From: Cricetomys ansorgei | Lineage: Eukaryota; Chordata; Mammalia; Rodentia; Nesomyidae | Assembly: GCA_026225945.1 (NCBI GenBank) | Contig: JAMJFZ010000705.1 | Coordinates: forward strand, 556,001 to 620,000 | Length of the DNA: 64,000 bases | Direction: 5' to 3' | Part shown: positions 40,112 to 50,886 of the stretch, one piece after another | How the letters are laid out: each line of letters opens with the position of its first letter | Position numbering within the stretch: position 1 is the stretch's first letter | The notes under the pieces: model-generated | Told to the model about the DNA's origin: nothing | The model's database searches: none | The model's input: the letters and a program-made list of their open reading frames with translations, nothing else | Translations under genes and position numbers: made by a program

Positions 40112-40305
40112 GGGCCTGGAGATATGGCTTAACAGTTAATAGTACTTGCTGCTCTTCCCAAGGACACAATTTCCCAGCACCCACATGACAGCTCATAACT
40201 GCCTGTAGCTCCAGCTCCAGGGGATCTAACATCTTGTGACCGCCACAGTGACACACACACACACATGTACATGCACACCTGCACGTACTTCTCAACAGCT
40301 ATCAA
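40112..40305 (+). mobile_element. B3 SINE
   Basis: ggcctggagatatggcttaac, agctccagctccaggggatc, cgccacagtgacacacac. Confidence 0.88.
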
Positions 40306-40309
40306 TTAT

Positions 40310-40425
40310 GCAGCACAGTATGGCATGCAAGGCCCTTTCGTGCTCTGACCTCTGGCTATCCAATTTTCTCATTTACTAATTTCTTACTCTATACCTGTGG
40401 TTAGTTATAGCAGTGTATTTTCAGT
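40310..40425. mobile_element. L2-like fragment
   Basis: gcaaggccctttcgtgctctg and acctctggctatccaattttc match the L2 'aaggccctacatgatctggcc' region. Confidence 0.55.
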
Positions 40426-40428
40426 TAC

Positions 40429-40500
40429 AGGGCTGACTGTGTAGCATAGTGATAGAATACTTGCCTAGCATGTACAAGGCCTTGGACTCCATCACAGTCA
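40429..40500 (+). mobile_element. ID SINE
   Basis: gggctgactgtgtagcatagt, acttgcctagcatgtacaagg. Followed by an (AT)n block at about 40507-40520. Confidence 0.82.
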
Positions 40501-40524
40501 TGACAAATATATATATATATAAAT

Positions 40525-40665
40525 AGCCAGGTACTGGTGGTACATACCTTTAAGTACATCAGAGGCAAAGGTAGGTAGATCTCTATGAGTTTGAGACTAG
40601 CCTGGAATACATAGAGAGTCCAGGCCAGCACAGTGAAATGCTGCCTAAATATGGTAATACTAAAT
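40525..40665 (+). mobile_element. B1 SINE
   Basis: tagccaggtactggtggtaca, ggtaggtagatctctatgag, gactagcctggaatacatag. Confidence 0.82.
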
Positions 40666-41059
40666 AACATATTCATGTGTATACATAATTTTTCAGTAAT
40701 AAGAGTGGGCCATGTTATCTTACCATAGCAAGATGCCTAGATAATTTAACATCTTCCTAAAATGCCCTCCCTAGCCCTGTGAACTTGGTAGATGCTTAGT
40801 TAATCTCCATACCTCTAATTACTTTGTCTATGAGGATATATCAAATCTTGCTCTCTATTGTTAATACTTTAATAAGTTTTGTCTGAGTTTCTCCTATTGC
40901 TAGATTGCTCTTAGTCCTTAAGATCAAAAGCCACGGTTTATCAATATTTTTATTTTCAAAGTGTTTTATAGTGTTTAGTAATAGGAATGGAATGCCAATT
41001 AAATGACGAAATAAACCCCTCTGACCTTATTTTTACCAGTTCAATGAACACACATTGGA
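40666..41059. other. No recognised feature
   Basis: Single-copy AT-rich sequence. Confidence 0.45.
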
Positions 41060-41325
41060 CTTTTTACCCTCTGTCCCTTGCTGCCACTACCATTCTATGT
41101 ATCTGCATTGTATTTCACTATTTCACCTCAGTCTACTAAGAACCCACTTACAGGACAATGGATGCTCAGTTCACTCATTTTGTAGCATATGTTACCTTTT
41201 TTCTGGGTTATCCACATAATATATATCACATTTTGTATATTAGTTTATTCATTGATGGACATGGGGATTATTTCCCCTTTGGTGCTCTGATGAATAACTC
41301 TTCTGTGAATATTTGTAGATGGGGG
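41060..41325 (-). mobile_element. L1M ORF2 end/3' UTR, antisense
   Basis: taccctctgtcccttgctgc, actaccattctatgtatctgc, ttattcattgatggacatggg, gctctgatgaataactcttc: antisense order of an old L1 3' end. Confidence 0.65.
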
Positions 41326-41337
41326 TTTGTTTTGTGT

Positions 41338-41562
41338 TGTGTTTGAGGTCCTGGAGATCAAGCCCAGGGCATCATACCTGCTAGGCAAGCACTGTACCAC
41401 ACTGAGATAGCTACAGCCCCAGATCTTGTTTCTTTTGAGATGGGGGTATCACACTATGTAAAATGTGCCATGGAGCCTAGGCTGACCTCAAACTCACAAT
41501 CTTCCTGCCTCAACCTCCTGACTGCAGAGTTACAGGCCTGTACCATCATGCCCAGCTCACCA
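41338..41562 (-). mobile_element. B4 SINE (B1 plus ID), antisense
   Basis: Antisense ID half tggagatcaagcccagggc, gctaggcaagcactgtaccac; then antisense B1 half gagcctaggctgacctcaaac, cctgcctcaacctcctgact. Confidence 0.85.
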
Positions 41563-41902
41563 AAGAGATATTACAGCTCAAAACTAGTTATCAGATAGGT
41601 AACTACAGTGAAGGTAAAAAGTAAATAGAATGGGGAAAAGATGAGATGGCTTTTGTAACAGTTTAAGCAAGAGTAGATGAAGTATGTTCATTTAAAAGAT
41701 GTAGATACACAAAACCAGGAAAAAGGGAGAAAATAACATAATTTCACCATCTAAATACACTTACTATATACATCTAGAAATATTTCTTTAGTATTTTCTG
41801 TATGGTCTTACTAAATACTAGTTTATAACATTGAAAACAGAGGCTAGAGAAGATAGAAAAGTAATAGTATATGTGATATTCAGGATAAGAAATAAAGATA
41901 AG
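41563..41902. other. No recognised feature
   Basis: Single-copy AT-rich sequence. Confidence 0.45.
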
Positions 41903-42112
41903 AGGTTGGAGAATTGCTCTGTGGTTAGGAGCACTGGCTCTTCCAGAGGACCCAGGTTCCATTCTTAGCACCTGCATTGCAGCTCACAACCATCCATAAC
42001 TCTAGTTACAAGAGATCTGACACCCTCTTCAGACCTTCATAGGTACCAGGCATGCACATGGTGCAAAGATGTGTATGCAAGTAAATCTCTCATCCACATA
42101 AAATAAATCTGA
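41903..42112 (+). mobile_element. B3 SINE
   Basis: gaggttggagaattgctctgt, cttccagaggacccaggttcc, aggtaccaggcatgcacatgg, cataaaataaatctg. Confidence 0.93.
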
Positions 42113-42133
42113 TTTAAAAAATTTTTTTTAAAT

Positions 42134-42285
42134 GTGGGGTGGTGGTGACTCATGTCTTTAATCCCAGTACTCTGGAGGCAGAGGCAAGAGGATCCTTGTG
42201 AGTTCCAGGGCAGCCTGGTCTACTGAGTGAGTTCTAGGACAGTCAGAGTTACAACAAAGAAACCCTGTCTGGGGGGGCGACAAAC
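42134..42285 (+). mobile_element. B1 SINE
   Basis: tggggtggtggtgactcatg, cccagtactctggaggcagag, acagtcagagttacaacaaag; ends in a G run. Confidence 0.92.
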
Positions 42286-42355
42286 CAACAACCCCTCCCC
42301 CCAATAAGATAAGCCAAACATGACACTGGGCTTTCTACCTTAGAAAACCAGAGAG

Positions 42356-42600
42356 GGCTAGAGAGATGGTTCAGCTGTTAAAGAGCATTTGTTTAACAGA
42401 GAGCCTGGGTTTGATTCCTAGCATTCACAAGGTGGTTCACAACCATTCATTCACTACTTCAGTTCAAGGGGATCCCGTTCCATCTTCTGACATGTATGGA
42501 TACCAAGCACACACATGGTGCACATATATACATTCAGGCAAAACATAAAATAAAATGAATAAATACACACATAAAATAAAATGAATAAATCTTTTTAAAA
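42356..42600 (+). mobile_element. B3 SINE
   Basis: agggctagagagatggttcag, gagcctgggtttgattcctag, ataccaagcacacacatggtg; tail contains acacacataaaataaaatg in partial duplicate. Confidence 0.9.
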
Positions 42601-42608
42601 GAAAAGGA

Positions 42609-42747
42609 AGCCAGGCTGTGGTGACACATGCCTTTAATCCCAGCGCTCGGGAGGCAGAGGCAGGTGGTTCTCTGTGAGTTTGAGGCCAGCCTGGTCTACA
42701 GAGTGAGTTCCAGGACAGCCAGAGTCACAACAGAGAAACCCATCTAA
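42609..42747 (+). mobile_element. B1 SINE, young-looking
   Basis: cccagcgctcgggaggcagag, gaggccagcctggtctacag, ggacagccagagtcacaacag. Its A-tail runs into the GGGAA array. Confidence 0.95.
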
Positions 42748-42790
42748 AAAAAAAAAACAAAAAAAAAAGAAAAACAAAAAAGAAAGAAAA

Positions 42791-42870
42791 GGGAAGGGAA
42801 GGGAAGGGAAGGGAAGGGAAGGGAAGGGAAGGGAAGGGAAGGGAAGGGAAGGGAAGGGAAGGGAAGGGAA
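42791..42870. repeat. (GGGAA)16 microsatellite
   Basis: Sixteen perfect pentamers grown from the degenerate A-tail of the preceding B1. Confidence 0.98.
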
Positions 42871-42945
42871 GGAAAACTATAGCAAGGATTAAAGCAAAAA
42901 TTAAAACTGAGGACATGGAATGGTACACAGGTTAAATAGAAGATC

Positions 42946-43066
42946 AACCAAGTGTGGTGGTACAAGCCTGTAATCCCAGGTCTTGGGAGGTGGAGACTAG
43001 AGAATCCGGACTCAAAGTCATCTTTGTCTACATAGCACATTGAAGGCCAGCCCCTGTCTTTACAAA
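42946..43066 (+). mobile_element. B1-related SINE
   Basis: caagtgtggtggtacaagcc, caggtcttgggaggtggagac, gaaggccagcccctgtcttta. Confidence 0.8.
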
Positions 43067-43258
43067 GAAGGAGGGGAGAGGGGGAGGGAAGGGGGAAGGG
43101 GGAGGAGAAGGGAATAAAGAAATAAAAAAGGAAAGGAAGGGAGAGAGGGAGGAAGGGAAGAAGGGAGGGAGAGAGGGTAGAAAAGATAGAGGAAGGGAGG
43201 GAGGGGGAGAGTAGGAAAGATGGAGGAAGGGAGGGAGGGAGGGAAGAAGGGAAATGAA
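43067..43258. repeat. GGGA/GGAA-rich tract
   Basis: About 190 bases of plus-strand purines; yields spurious Pro/Ser/Leu frames on the minus strand. Confidence 0.92.
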
Positions 43259-43309
43259 CACAGTGGTTAAGATTCTTGTCTACTAAACACTGCAGCCACA
43301 CTCTGGCAA

Positions 43310-43490
43310 AGCCACTGAATAGCTGTGTGATTTCAAGCAAATTATTTACTTTCCTATGTGCCAATTTCCTCATCTGTAAAATGGAGCTAACTACAGTAAC
43401 AACACTTCGTGAAAACAAACCAGAATATATAAGCACTGAGAAAAATGGCAAGTGTATAATAAATGCTCAACAAATGGTATTTGCTGTCTC
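43310..43490 (+). mobile_element. MIR SINE
   Basis: gccactgaatagctgtgtga, tttcctcatctgtaaaatgg, agctaactacagtaacaac, taataaatgctcaacaaatg: the MIR core and 3' half in order. Confidence 0.88.
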
Positions 43491-43557
43491 TTGTCTTGTT
43501 GATGATATTTGTATTTGGGGTAGCAGAAGCAACGACTTCCATTTAAAAAAGAAACTT

Positions 43558-43703
43558 ATGCTGGATGTTGTGACACAAACCTTTAACCCCAGCACTCAGA
43601 AGCAGAAGACAGGCAGGTCTCTGAGTTTGAGGCTAGCCTGGTCTACAGATAAGAATTCTAGGTCAGCCAGAGCTACAAAGAGAAACATGTCTCAAAAAAC
43701 TAA
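43558..43703 (+). mobile_element. B1 SINE
   Basis: gctggatgttgtgacacaaac, cccagcactcagaagcagaag, gaggctagcctggtctacag. Confidence 0.88.
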
Positions 43704-43778
43704 GACTAAAAGAAACAGTGTAAATATTTAGGAAGCAAAAAATGCAGTTGGTCCTTAGAAATACTCTACTGAGACTCT

Positions 43779-43850
43779 TCTTTGATACTGAAGATGAACC
43801 CAGAGCCTTGCTCGGCAAAACAGGTACTCAACCACTAAGTAATACCATGT
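43779..43850 (-). mobile_element. ID SINE
   Basis: Antisense gaagatgaacccagagccttg, ggtactcaaccactaagta. Confidence 0.7.
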
Positions 43851-43974
43851 GTCCATAAATTGAATCTAAAAAAAATACTCAAAGCCATTAGTACAGAAAA
43901 TCCTTCCTATACAGAATACATAAATGAGACTACAAAAGAACCAAAGATGGAAGTCTCCTTTAAACATTTCCCTC

Positions 43975-44300
43975 AGATTCCAACCTTTGCCTATTCCTCC
44001 AGGTAACCCATCATCTCTCTAAGCAATCTCATATAGCCCCATCCTTTTAACCATCCCCTAAATACTGACAGGTATTGCATTTCTACTTTCTGCTTTCATC
44101 TCTCTCCTGAGTTAGTTTCAGATTCTTATATCCAGTATCTGATTAATATTTCTTCTGAGATATCTCTAAATATGTCTTAAATAGAAATTTATTATCATGA
44201 TGCCGACCAATATGTTTCTCTGGCATGCCTTACTTCAGCTGGTGGCATCGCTTTCCTCCTAGGACAAGCCAGAAACCTAAAAGCCATCTTCTAGCAATCC
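43975..44300. mobile_element. L2-like fragment, very old
   Basis: ggacaagccagaaacctaaaa and gccatctt recall the L2 'gccagaaacctgggagtcatcc' motif. The rest is weak. Confidence 0.4.
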
Positions 44301-45030
44301 ACTGGCAAGTGTGTGGAGGAAAGGCACTGCTTAAATATAGCTAGTGAGAATACAATCTTGTATGGCCAGTATGGAAAAACAGTATGTATGCTCCTCCAAA
44401 TATTTTAAAACTAGAACAAGTATATGATCCATCAGTACCACCCTCTGGGTACAGATGGAAAAGAACTGAAATCAGTATGCTGAAGAGATACTGTCATCCC
44501 TGTGTTTGCCGCAGCATTCTTCCTTATATCCAAAACGTGGACTCACCAGAGTGTCCATCAGTGCATAAAAGGGTACAGAAAATATGCTGCTTGTATATAC
44601 ATTGGAATATTATTTGTCTTTTATAAAGAACAAAGTCCTGTCATTTGCAATAACATGGATGAACCTAAAGGATATTATATGAAGTGATGAAATAAGCCAA
44701 GCACAGAATGACAAATATTGCATGATCTCAATTATATGTAGAATCTAAGTATGCTGAAGTCATAGAAATAGAGCAAAATACATAAGCTGAGGAAGAGTTG
44801 ATCAAAAGACAAAGAGGAATATTCAAGAGATCTATTATATATCATGATGACTACTGTTAATCACTCTATATTATACAATTGAGAATTTCTATAAGCAGAC
44901 TTTGAAATGAGTATGTGAGGTAAAACATATGTTAAATTGCTTGATTTAGCCACTCATGATATATATATATATACACCCCCAAATCATGTGACATACACCA
45001 TAAATACATACAATCTTTACTTGTCAATTA
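44301..45030 (+). mobile_element. L1MA-type ORF2 end and 3' UTR
   Basis: ccagtatggaaaaacagtatg, gaactgaaatcagtatgctga, gtcctgtcatttgcaataaca, atggatgaacctaaaggata, aataagccaagcacagaatg, then 3' UTR ending acttgtcaattaaaaaataat. Carries a TATATA block near 44958. Confidence 0.87.
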
Positions 45031-45036
45031 AAAAAT

Positions 45037-45225
45037 AATAACCAGCTCAACAGATAAAGGTGCTTGTGATACACCTGATGACCCGAGTTCAATTTCCAGG
45101 ACCCACATGGTAAAAGGAGAGAAACAACTCCCATAAGCTGTCCTTTGACTTCCAAATCTGGACACACACACAATAAGTAAGTAAGTAAGTAAATAAATAA
45201 ATAAATAAATAAATAAGTTAAATTT
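45037..45225 (+). mobile_element. tRNA-derived SINE with (TAAG)n/(TAAA)n tail
   Basis: cagctcaacagataaaggtgc, gatgacccgagttcaatttcc, agctgtcctttgacttccaa; tail of TAAG then TAAA units at 45175-45220. Confidence 0.85.
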
Positions 45226-46132
45226 TAAAAGATAAAATTAAATCAAATGATAGTTACATTTTGTTAAAATGAAATATACTTGAAGCTCTACATCACTCTT
45301 CCCAAAGCATGGATACCCAGCTAACAGGATGTTGCTACATTCTTCCTTAGGGAGAGATGACATCTACCTTCCTAAGGTCTCAACAACAAACAGAAGTGCA
45401 ATTACACCGAAGTTCACCTGGGGAAAACAATGTGTTTATTAAGCTTACTTACAGAGCAGTGGGTGAGGGGTTATGCACAGGAGCATATGTAGCCTTAAAG
45501 TAGTCACCCTGGAAGGTCTGCACCCAACAGGGATGATTCTTTCCCCGTGGCTGAGTAAATAGAACAAACTCCCTTCATCCTTTCTTACCTATATGCTTTA
45601 GCCGCCTCTGAGACCCACAAGGCCAGATGCAATTAGGACAGAATTGCATACAGCTGGTTGGGAGAGGTGACCAAATATTCAGGAGAAGGTTCAATGACCC
45701 TCCCTCACCACTCCTTCCAAGTAGGACCATCCAGTCAACAAGTCCAGCTGTGATGATCTTTGGTGAGCAGGCCCAGCTGGACTCCTGAAGGTGGCTACAG
45801 TTTAGCTCAAAATACAGTCCTGACAACACAAGGGTAGAAGACCTCAGCAGTCCTAGCTCTTACCTTCAAGTCTTCATCTTTTCCAGTCATTGCCTATTAC
45901 TTTTCAGTGCTGTCCAATTTCACCCCGAACCAGAAAGTGAATCGGCAATACTGACCTCCTCATAGGTCCCCTCATTAGAGTAGGACAGATGGATGACAAC
46001 TTGCAATAGGTTGAGAAGTGAATAACTGGAGATGAAGAAAAGTAGACTTAGATATCCAATATTCATAGGTTTGGTTGGTTGGTTTGGTGTGGCTCTATTT
46101 TTTTGTTGTTGTTGGGAATTTGTTGGTTTATT
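45226..46132. other. Mostly single-copy; possible antisense LTR-like repeat at 45405-45600
   Basis: gtgtttattaagcttacttac followed by agagcagtgggtgaggggtt recalls a rodent repeat, and on the minus strand it places an AATAAA near 45438. I cannot name it. The remainder shows no gene; an 84-codon minus frame at 45575-45829 has no domain. Confidence 0.35.
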
Positions 46133-46265
46133 GTTTTTTAAGACAAGAGCCAGGCTACCCCTCAAAACTCACTATGTAGCTCAAGCTGACCTTGAAACTG
46201 TGGCAAGCTTCCAGTCACAGTCTCCTGAGTGTTGGAATTACAAGTATGTGTAACCATGCTTGGCT
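46133..46265 (-). mobile_element. B1-related SINE, old
   Basis: Antisense ttttttaagacaagagccagg, agctcaagctgaccttgaaac, ctcctgagtgttggaattac. Confidence 0.75.
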
Positions 46266-46292
46266 CCTGATGTTTAAAAAACCTGTTTTTCA

Positions 46293-46433
46293 AAACAGGG
46301 TTTCTCTGTTGTAACTCTGGCTGTCCTGGAACTCACTCTGTAGACCAGGCTGGCCTTGAACTCACAGAGATTCTCCTGCCTCTGCCTCCCGAGTGCTGGG
46401 ATTAATTAAAGGCGTGCACCGCCAACACCCAGC
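46293..46433 (-). mobile_element. B1 SINE, young-looking, with taat duplication
   Basis: Antisense acagggtttctctgttgtaac, ggctgtcctggaactcactc, tgcctctgcctcccgagtgc; gggattaattaaagg carries a 4-base duplication relative to gggattaaagg. Confidence 0.96.
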
Positions 46434-46506
46434 CCAATATTAATATTTTGATAAATGTTATTTTTCAAGTGAAAGTGAAAAGAAAAAAGGAAATTATATT
46501 TTAAGA

Positions 46507-46740
46507 AAAGGTTAGAGAGATAGCTCAGTAGTTAAGAGCACTGGCTGTTCTTCCAGAGGATCCAGGTTCTGTTCCCAGCAACTACATGGCAGCTCACAAC
46601 CATCTATAGCTCCAGTTTCAGGGGGTCCAATATCCTCTTCTGGCCCCTGTGGGCATCAGATACATACATGGTATATAGCCATACATGCAGGCAAAACATG
46701 CAAACACATAGAATAAAATTAAAATAAAATTTTAAAAAGA
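46507..46740 (+). mobile_element. B3 SINE
   Basis: ggttagagagatagctcagta, cttccagaggatccaggttct, gccatacatgcaggcaaaaca. Confidence 0.95.
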
Positions 46741-46837
46741 AAAGGCAGGATATTGGCTTCTGCATTGAGAGCTTAAGTACATTTGTAGATATGGAAAAAG
46801 TAGCAATGAAGAGGAAGCAGATGAAGACAAAAGAAAA

Positions 46838-47222
46838 GTGGCTGGGGAGACGGCTCAGAGGATAAAGCACTTGTCACACAATCATGAAGACCAGAGTTCA
46901 GACACCCAGAGCATGTGTAAAGTCAAACATGGTAGCACACATATGTAATCCCAGAGCACCTAAGAGCACCTACAGTAATATGAGAGGTGAAGACAGGAGA
47001 ATTCCTCGAAGCTCATGGGCCAGTTAGTCTGGGGTACATACTCAGTGGTGAAAAACAAGAGACTGCCTCAAACAAGAAGGAAGGTCAGGGCCAACACCCA
47101 AGGTTGTCCTCTGGCATCCATAGATATGCTGTGGCACATGTACTTCCACTCACACACATGAACATGGACACATGTGTGCACACACACGTGCCACACAGAC
47201 ATACACAAACACACAGAAACAG

Positions 47223-47262
<40 letters not shown>
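46838..47262 (+). mobile_element. B4A-type SINE with (CA)n tail
   Basis: gtggctggggagacggctcag, ggtagcacacatatgtaatcc, gctcatgggccagttagtct, gttgtcctctggcatccata, then (AC)n at 47226-47261. Confidence 0.88.
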
Positions 47263-47403
47263 CCAAAGGATACAAGACAAAAGGGGATAGCATAGTGGAG
47301 AAAGGCCATAAAGGAAAGAGAAAGATAACCATCAAGAGCAAAGTCAGAAAGTACTTTTCTCTGCTTTCATACTGCTTGTTTTCATAATAAGCACATATCA
47401 TTG

Positions 47404-47612
47404 GGAGCTGGAGAGATGGCTCGGCGGCTGCTCTTGCAGATGACCCAGGTTTGGTTCCTAGCTCTCAAATGGCAGCTCACAACCATCCATAACTCCAGTT
47501 TCAGGGGATCTGATGCCCTCTCTTCTGACCTCTGTGGGCACTGTATACAAATGGAGCCAAGACAAACATGCAGGCAAAACCACTCATATACAGAAAATAA
47601 AAATGAATATTT
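47404..47612 (+). mobile_element. B3 SINE
   Basis: gagctggagagatggctcgg, tgcagatgacccaggtttgg, cttctgacctctgtgggcac, acatgcaggcaaaaccac. Confidence 0.94.
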
Positions 47613-47784
47613 TAAAGTGTATATATCATTTTCAAAAAACCATCAAATTCATAACTTTGAGTTACAAAGGAGAAAAAAACAGAAGAGTAAGACAGGAAGA
47701 CAATTCTTACGGAGAAGAAGTTAAGGTGTATATAATTATAGGGAATCTTGAGGTAAAAAGGGAATACTTCCTACTTAATGCATC

Positions 47785-48194
47785 TGTACTAGTTTGCTTC
47801 TCTGTTGCTATGATAATACCATGGCCAAAGTAATTTGGAATGAAAGGGTTTATTTTTGTTTACAGCATACATTCCATCATCAAGGAAAGCCAAAGCAGGA
47901 ACTCAAGGAAGGAACCTGGTGGCAGGAACTGAAGCAGAGACCACAGAGGAGTGCTAGCTACCAACTTACTCCTCATGGCTTGTTCAGCTTGTATTTTTTT
48001 ATACAACTCAGTACCACCTGCCCAGGGGTGGCAATACCCATAATGGCCTGGGCTTTCCCACATCAATCACTAATCAAGAAAATGCTCCAAAGACATGCCC
48101 ACAGACCAATTTGATGGAAGTAATTCCTTGACTGAAATTTATTCTTCCCAGGTAACGCTAGGTTTGGTCAAGTTGACAAAAACCAACCAACACA
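47785..48194 (-). mobile_element. Solo ORR1 LTR (ERVL-MaLR), minus strand
   Basis: Antisense: cttctctgttgctatgataat, gaatgaaagggtttatttttg, cagaggagtgctagctacc, gggctttcccacatcaatcac, ggtcaagttgacaaaaacca, ending aacaca. Flanks GCATC (47780-47784) and GTATC (48195-48199) form a 5-bp duplication with one change. Confidence 0.9.
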
Positions 48195-48309
48195 GTATCT
48201 ATATTTTGTGAGGAGTAGACAGGTGCAGGAAACAGTAAGATGGCCATAGCAGAGGAAGAGGTGAATGAGAACATAGAAAAAATGTGATTAAAAAGAGAAG
48301 CAAAAGCCA

Positions 48310-48450
48310 AAATGCTGGTGTGGTAGTGCATGCCTTTGACCCCAACACTCAGGAGGCAGAGGCAGAGGCAGGCAAATCTCTCTAAGTTCGAGGCCAGCCT
48401 GGTCTGCATAGGTCATTCATGGATACATAATGAGTCTGTCTCAAAAACTA
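48310..48450 (+). mobile_element. B1 SINE
   Basis: tgctggtgtggtagtgcatgc, caacactcaggaggcagaggc, gaggccagcctggtctgcat. gcagaggcagaggcaggc shows a 6-base duplication. Confidence 0.92.
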
Positions 48451-48451
48451 G

Positions 48452-48575
48452 GAGAGGAGAAGGAGGAAGAGGAGGAGAGGAAGAGAAAGAGTTGGGGGAA
48501 GAGGAGAAGGAGAACAAGAAGAAGAGGAGGAGGAAGAGGACAAGGAGAAAGCAGAAGAAGCAGAAGCAGAAGCCA
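48452..48575. repeat. GGA/GAA purine tract
   Basis: Grown at the B1 tail; gives spurious Glu/Lys/Arg frames. Confidence 0.9.
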
Positions 48576-48849
48576 CAGAACAGTACAACAAACAGAGCTG
48601 AGATGGGAAACACTATTCTGTAGCAGCCCTATCCATCATTTGAGGAAGGCTGGGCAAGTCCAGAAACAGGGACAAAAGCAGATGGTTAAATTTATCCTAT
48701 TACTGAGGATATGCTGAGCTGATGTACAGAAGTTTAGTTTTTATGTAAGATACACATTTATCCTTTCTATTACTTGTACCTTATTGAACTTATAATCCTT
48801 AGAATCTTGCAAATATCATGCTTTCAGTTTTGCTTTCTCTTGAGGCAGG

Positions 48850-48935
48850 TTCTTGCTCCCTCTGGTCTCATATATGCAATTTTCTACCTAACTTTCTCCT
48901 GAGTGCTGGAATTACAGGTATATGCTTTCAAATAT
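48850..48935 (-). mobile_element. B1-related SINE fragment, old
   Basis: Antisense gaggcaggttcttgctccct and ctcctgagtgctggaattac. Confidence 0.6.
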
Positions 48936-49035
48936 TTTGTAAGGGCTCAGATTAGAGGATTTTCACAAAGGAGAAAAAAGAGAACACTATACTGTCTACT
49001 CTCCCGTATCCCACAGCCCAGCTCTTAAGAATAGT

Positions 49036-49240
49036 TCTGGGACTGGAGAGCTGGTCCCACAGTTAAGAGTACTTCCTGATCTTCCAGAGGACCTGAGTTT
49101 GGTTCCCAGCACCACATTAGATGGTTCACAGTGGCCTATATCTCCAGCTTCTGGGGATCCAATATCCTATTCTGGCCTCCATGAGGCCTCTTGCACATAT
49201 ATCACACATTTAAAAACACATGCACATGAATGGAAAGAAA
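49036..49240 (+). mobile_element. B3 SINE
   Basis: ctgggactggagagctggtcc, cttccagaggacctgagtttg, ctccagcttctggggatcca. Confidence 0.92.
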
Positions 49241-49246
49241 AACTTT

Positions 49247-49396
49247 AACAGTATGGTAGCACACACCTTTACTCCCAGCATTCAAGAGACAGAGGCAGGC
49301 AGATCTCTGTGAGTTCAAAACCAACTTGGTCTATATAGCAAGTTCCAGGACAGCCAGGGATACATAGTGAGACCTTGTCTTAAAAAAAAAAAAAAG
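49247..49396 (+). mobile_element. B1 SINE
   Basis: cagtatggtagcacacacc, aggcagatctctgtgagttc, aggacagccagggatacatag, poly-A end. Confidence 0.94.
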
Positions 49397-49399
49397 TAG

Positions 49400-49575
49400 T
49401 ATAGGAGAACTAGTTGAGAAGAGAAAGAGGAGAAGAGAAAGAGGATCAGCAGAAGTGGGAGGGGAACAAGTCAGGACAACAGGGGGCTTAATATGATTAA
49501 AATGTTTTATGCACATGCATGAAATGTCATTATGAAACCTATTATATATAATTAATATCTGCTAATAAAAATATT
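49400..49575 (+). mobile_element. L1 (Lx-type) 3' end
   Basis: agaagtgggaggggaacaag, gcacatgcatgaaatgtcatt and atgaaacctattatatataat then ctaataaaaat: end of a rodent L1 3' UTR. Confidence 0.65.
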
Positions 49576-49935
49576 TCCAAATCAGAGTAACACTATGGAA
49601 ACAGGGAAGATCAGTAGTTGTAAGGGCTTTAGAGTATTATGGAATAGGAGATTTTAAGGGCAGTGAAAGTGTCCCATAGAATACTATAAAGTTGGATACA
49701 TGTCACCAAGCCCATGAAATGCACGACACCAAGCAGGAACCCTAATGTAAGCTATACACTTGATCATGATGGACCAGCCATTGTAATAAAATGTATCACT
49801 CCGGTGTAGGATGTCAATAGGGGGAGAGATTGTGCTTATGTCAGGAGAGAGTGCATGAGAACTATCTGTACTTCTACTAATTTTTGCTAAGAACCCAAAT
49901 CCCCTCTAAAAAAAATCTACTAAAATAGTTTTAAA
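49576..49935 (+). mobile_element. L1MB-type 3' UTR
   Basis: gagattttaagggcagtgaa, gttggatacatgtcaccaag, cacgacaccaagcaggaaccc, aatgtatcactccggtgtagg, ctgtacttctactaatttttg: 3' UTR order of a mammal-wide L1MB. Confidence 0.83.
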
Positions 49936-50039
49936 ACAATCAGATTCTTCAAACCGAATGTAAAATAACAATAAAAAATCCTCCTAGAACTTTTCTCTAA
50001 TGTTTATTACACTTATCTCCTTGTGTGTATATCTATGTT

Positions 50040-50202
50040 GATATGAGTGTGGGCATGTGTGCCACTGTGCACATATGAAAGTCAGAGGACAACCTGTGGA
50101 AGTCAGTTCTGTCCTTCTACTACGTGGACCTGGGGGTCAAACGGAGGTCATCAGGCTTCATAACAAGTACCTTTACACACTGCGCCATCTTGCTGGCCCT
50201 CA
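50040..50202 (-). mobile_element. tRNA-derived SINE (B3/B4-related)
   Basis: Antisense: gtcagaggacaacctgtgg, acctgggggtcaaacggaggt, catcaggcttcataacaagta, actgcgccatcttgctgg. Confidence 0.85.
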
Positions 50203-50264
50203 TAGTACTTTTAAACATCACCCTCCTAGCTCCTTTTTAGGCAAAACTTTCACCAAAAATGCAA

Positions 50265-50385
50265 TTCAGCCAGGTGTGGTGATTCATACTTGCAATCCCA
50301 GCACTTATTAGGCAAAAGCAGGACTACAGCAAGTTCAAGGCCAACAGGTATTCAAAGCAAAAGCCTACCTCAAAACTAAAAGGAA
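50265..50385 (+). mobile_element. B1-related SINE
   Basis: gccaggtgtggtgattcatac, cccagcacttattaggcaaaa, ttcaaggccaacaggtattc. Confidence 0.8.
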
Positions 50386-50735
50386 GAATCCATAGTTCAT
50401 CTTCTCCTTTGCTATCTAGATAGTGGAGTCTACCTCTTCCTCCCTAAGTTCAATAAGCTGTCCAGAAAGCCTCTTGAGGATTTGTTTAGGTTCCTTATGA
50501 TGATTCTAAACAGCTTACACTCTGTTCAGACATGTGGCTTAATGAATTCTAGCCAAAGAGTGATCTGCACTGACAAGGAAGGAACTTGCTTTGCTTTTAT
50601 ACTCTAATGATCATCTGTCTACTTAACCTGTCCACCACTTTGCCATTTTCTCAAAAATTCAAGCTCTAAAAAAACAAAAGCACTGTAAAATACCACAGTA
50701 AATGCTAACTAAAAATGTAAGTGTTCAAAATATGA
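50386..50735. other. No recognised feature
   Basis: Single-copy. Confidence 0.45.
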
Positions 50736-50737
50736 TT

Positions 50738-50878
50738 CTGGACAGGCATGGTGGCATGTGATTTTAATCCTACCACTCAGGAAGTAGAAGCAGAAGGTTT
50801 AGGAGTTTAATGCTAGCCTCAGCTACACAGTATGCTTGAGGCCAGTCTCTTTTATATGAGACCCTACCTCAAAAAAAA
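50738..50878 (+). mobile_element. B1 SINE
   Basis: gacaggcatggtggcatgtg, accactcaggaagtagaagc, gagaccctacctcaaaaaa. Confidence 0.85.
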
Positions 50879-50886
50879 TGCCATTC

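Noticed and set aside
42744..43451. 235-residue minus-strand frame
   Set aside because: Runs through (GGGAA)n, a B1-related SINE and a GGGA tract; composition only.
47085..47401. Cys/Val-rich minus-strand frames
   Set aside because: Antisense of a (CA)n tail of a B4A SINE.
48330..48717. Two overlapping Glu/Arg/Lys-rich plus-strand frames
   Set aside because: B1 tail plus GGA/GAA tract.
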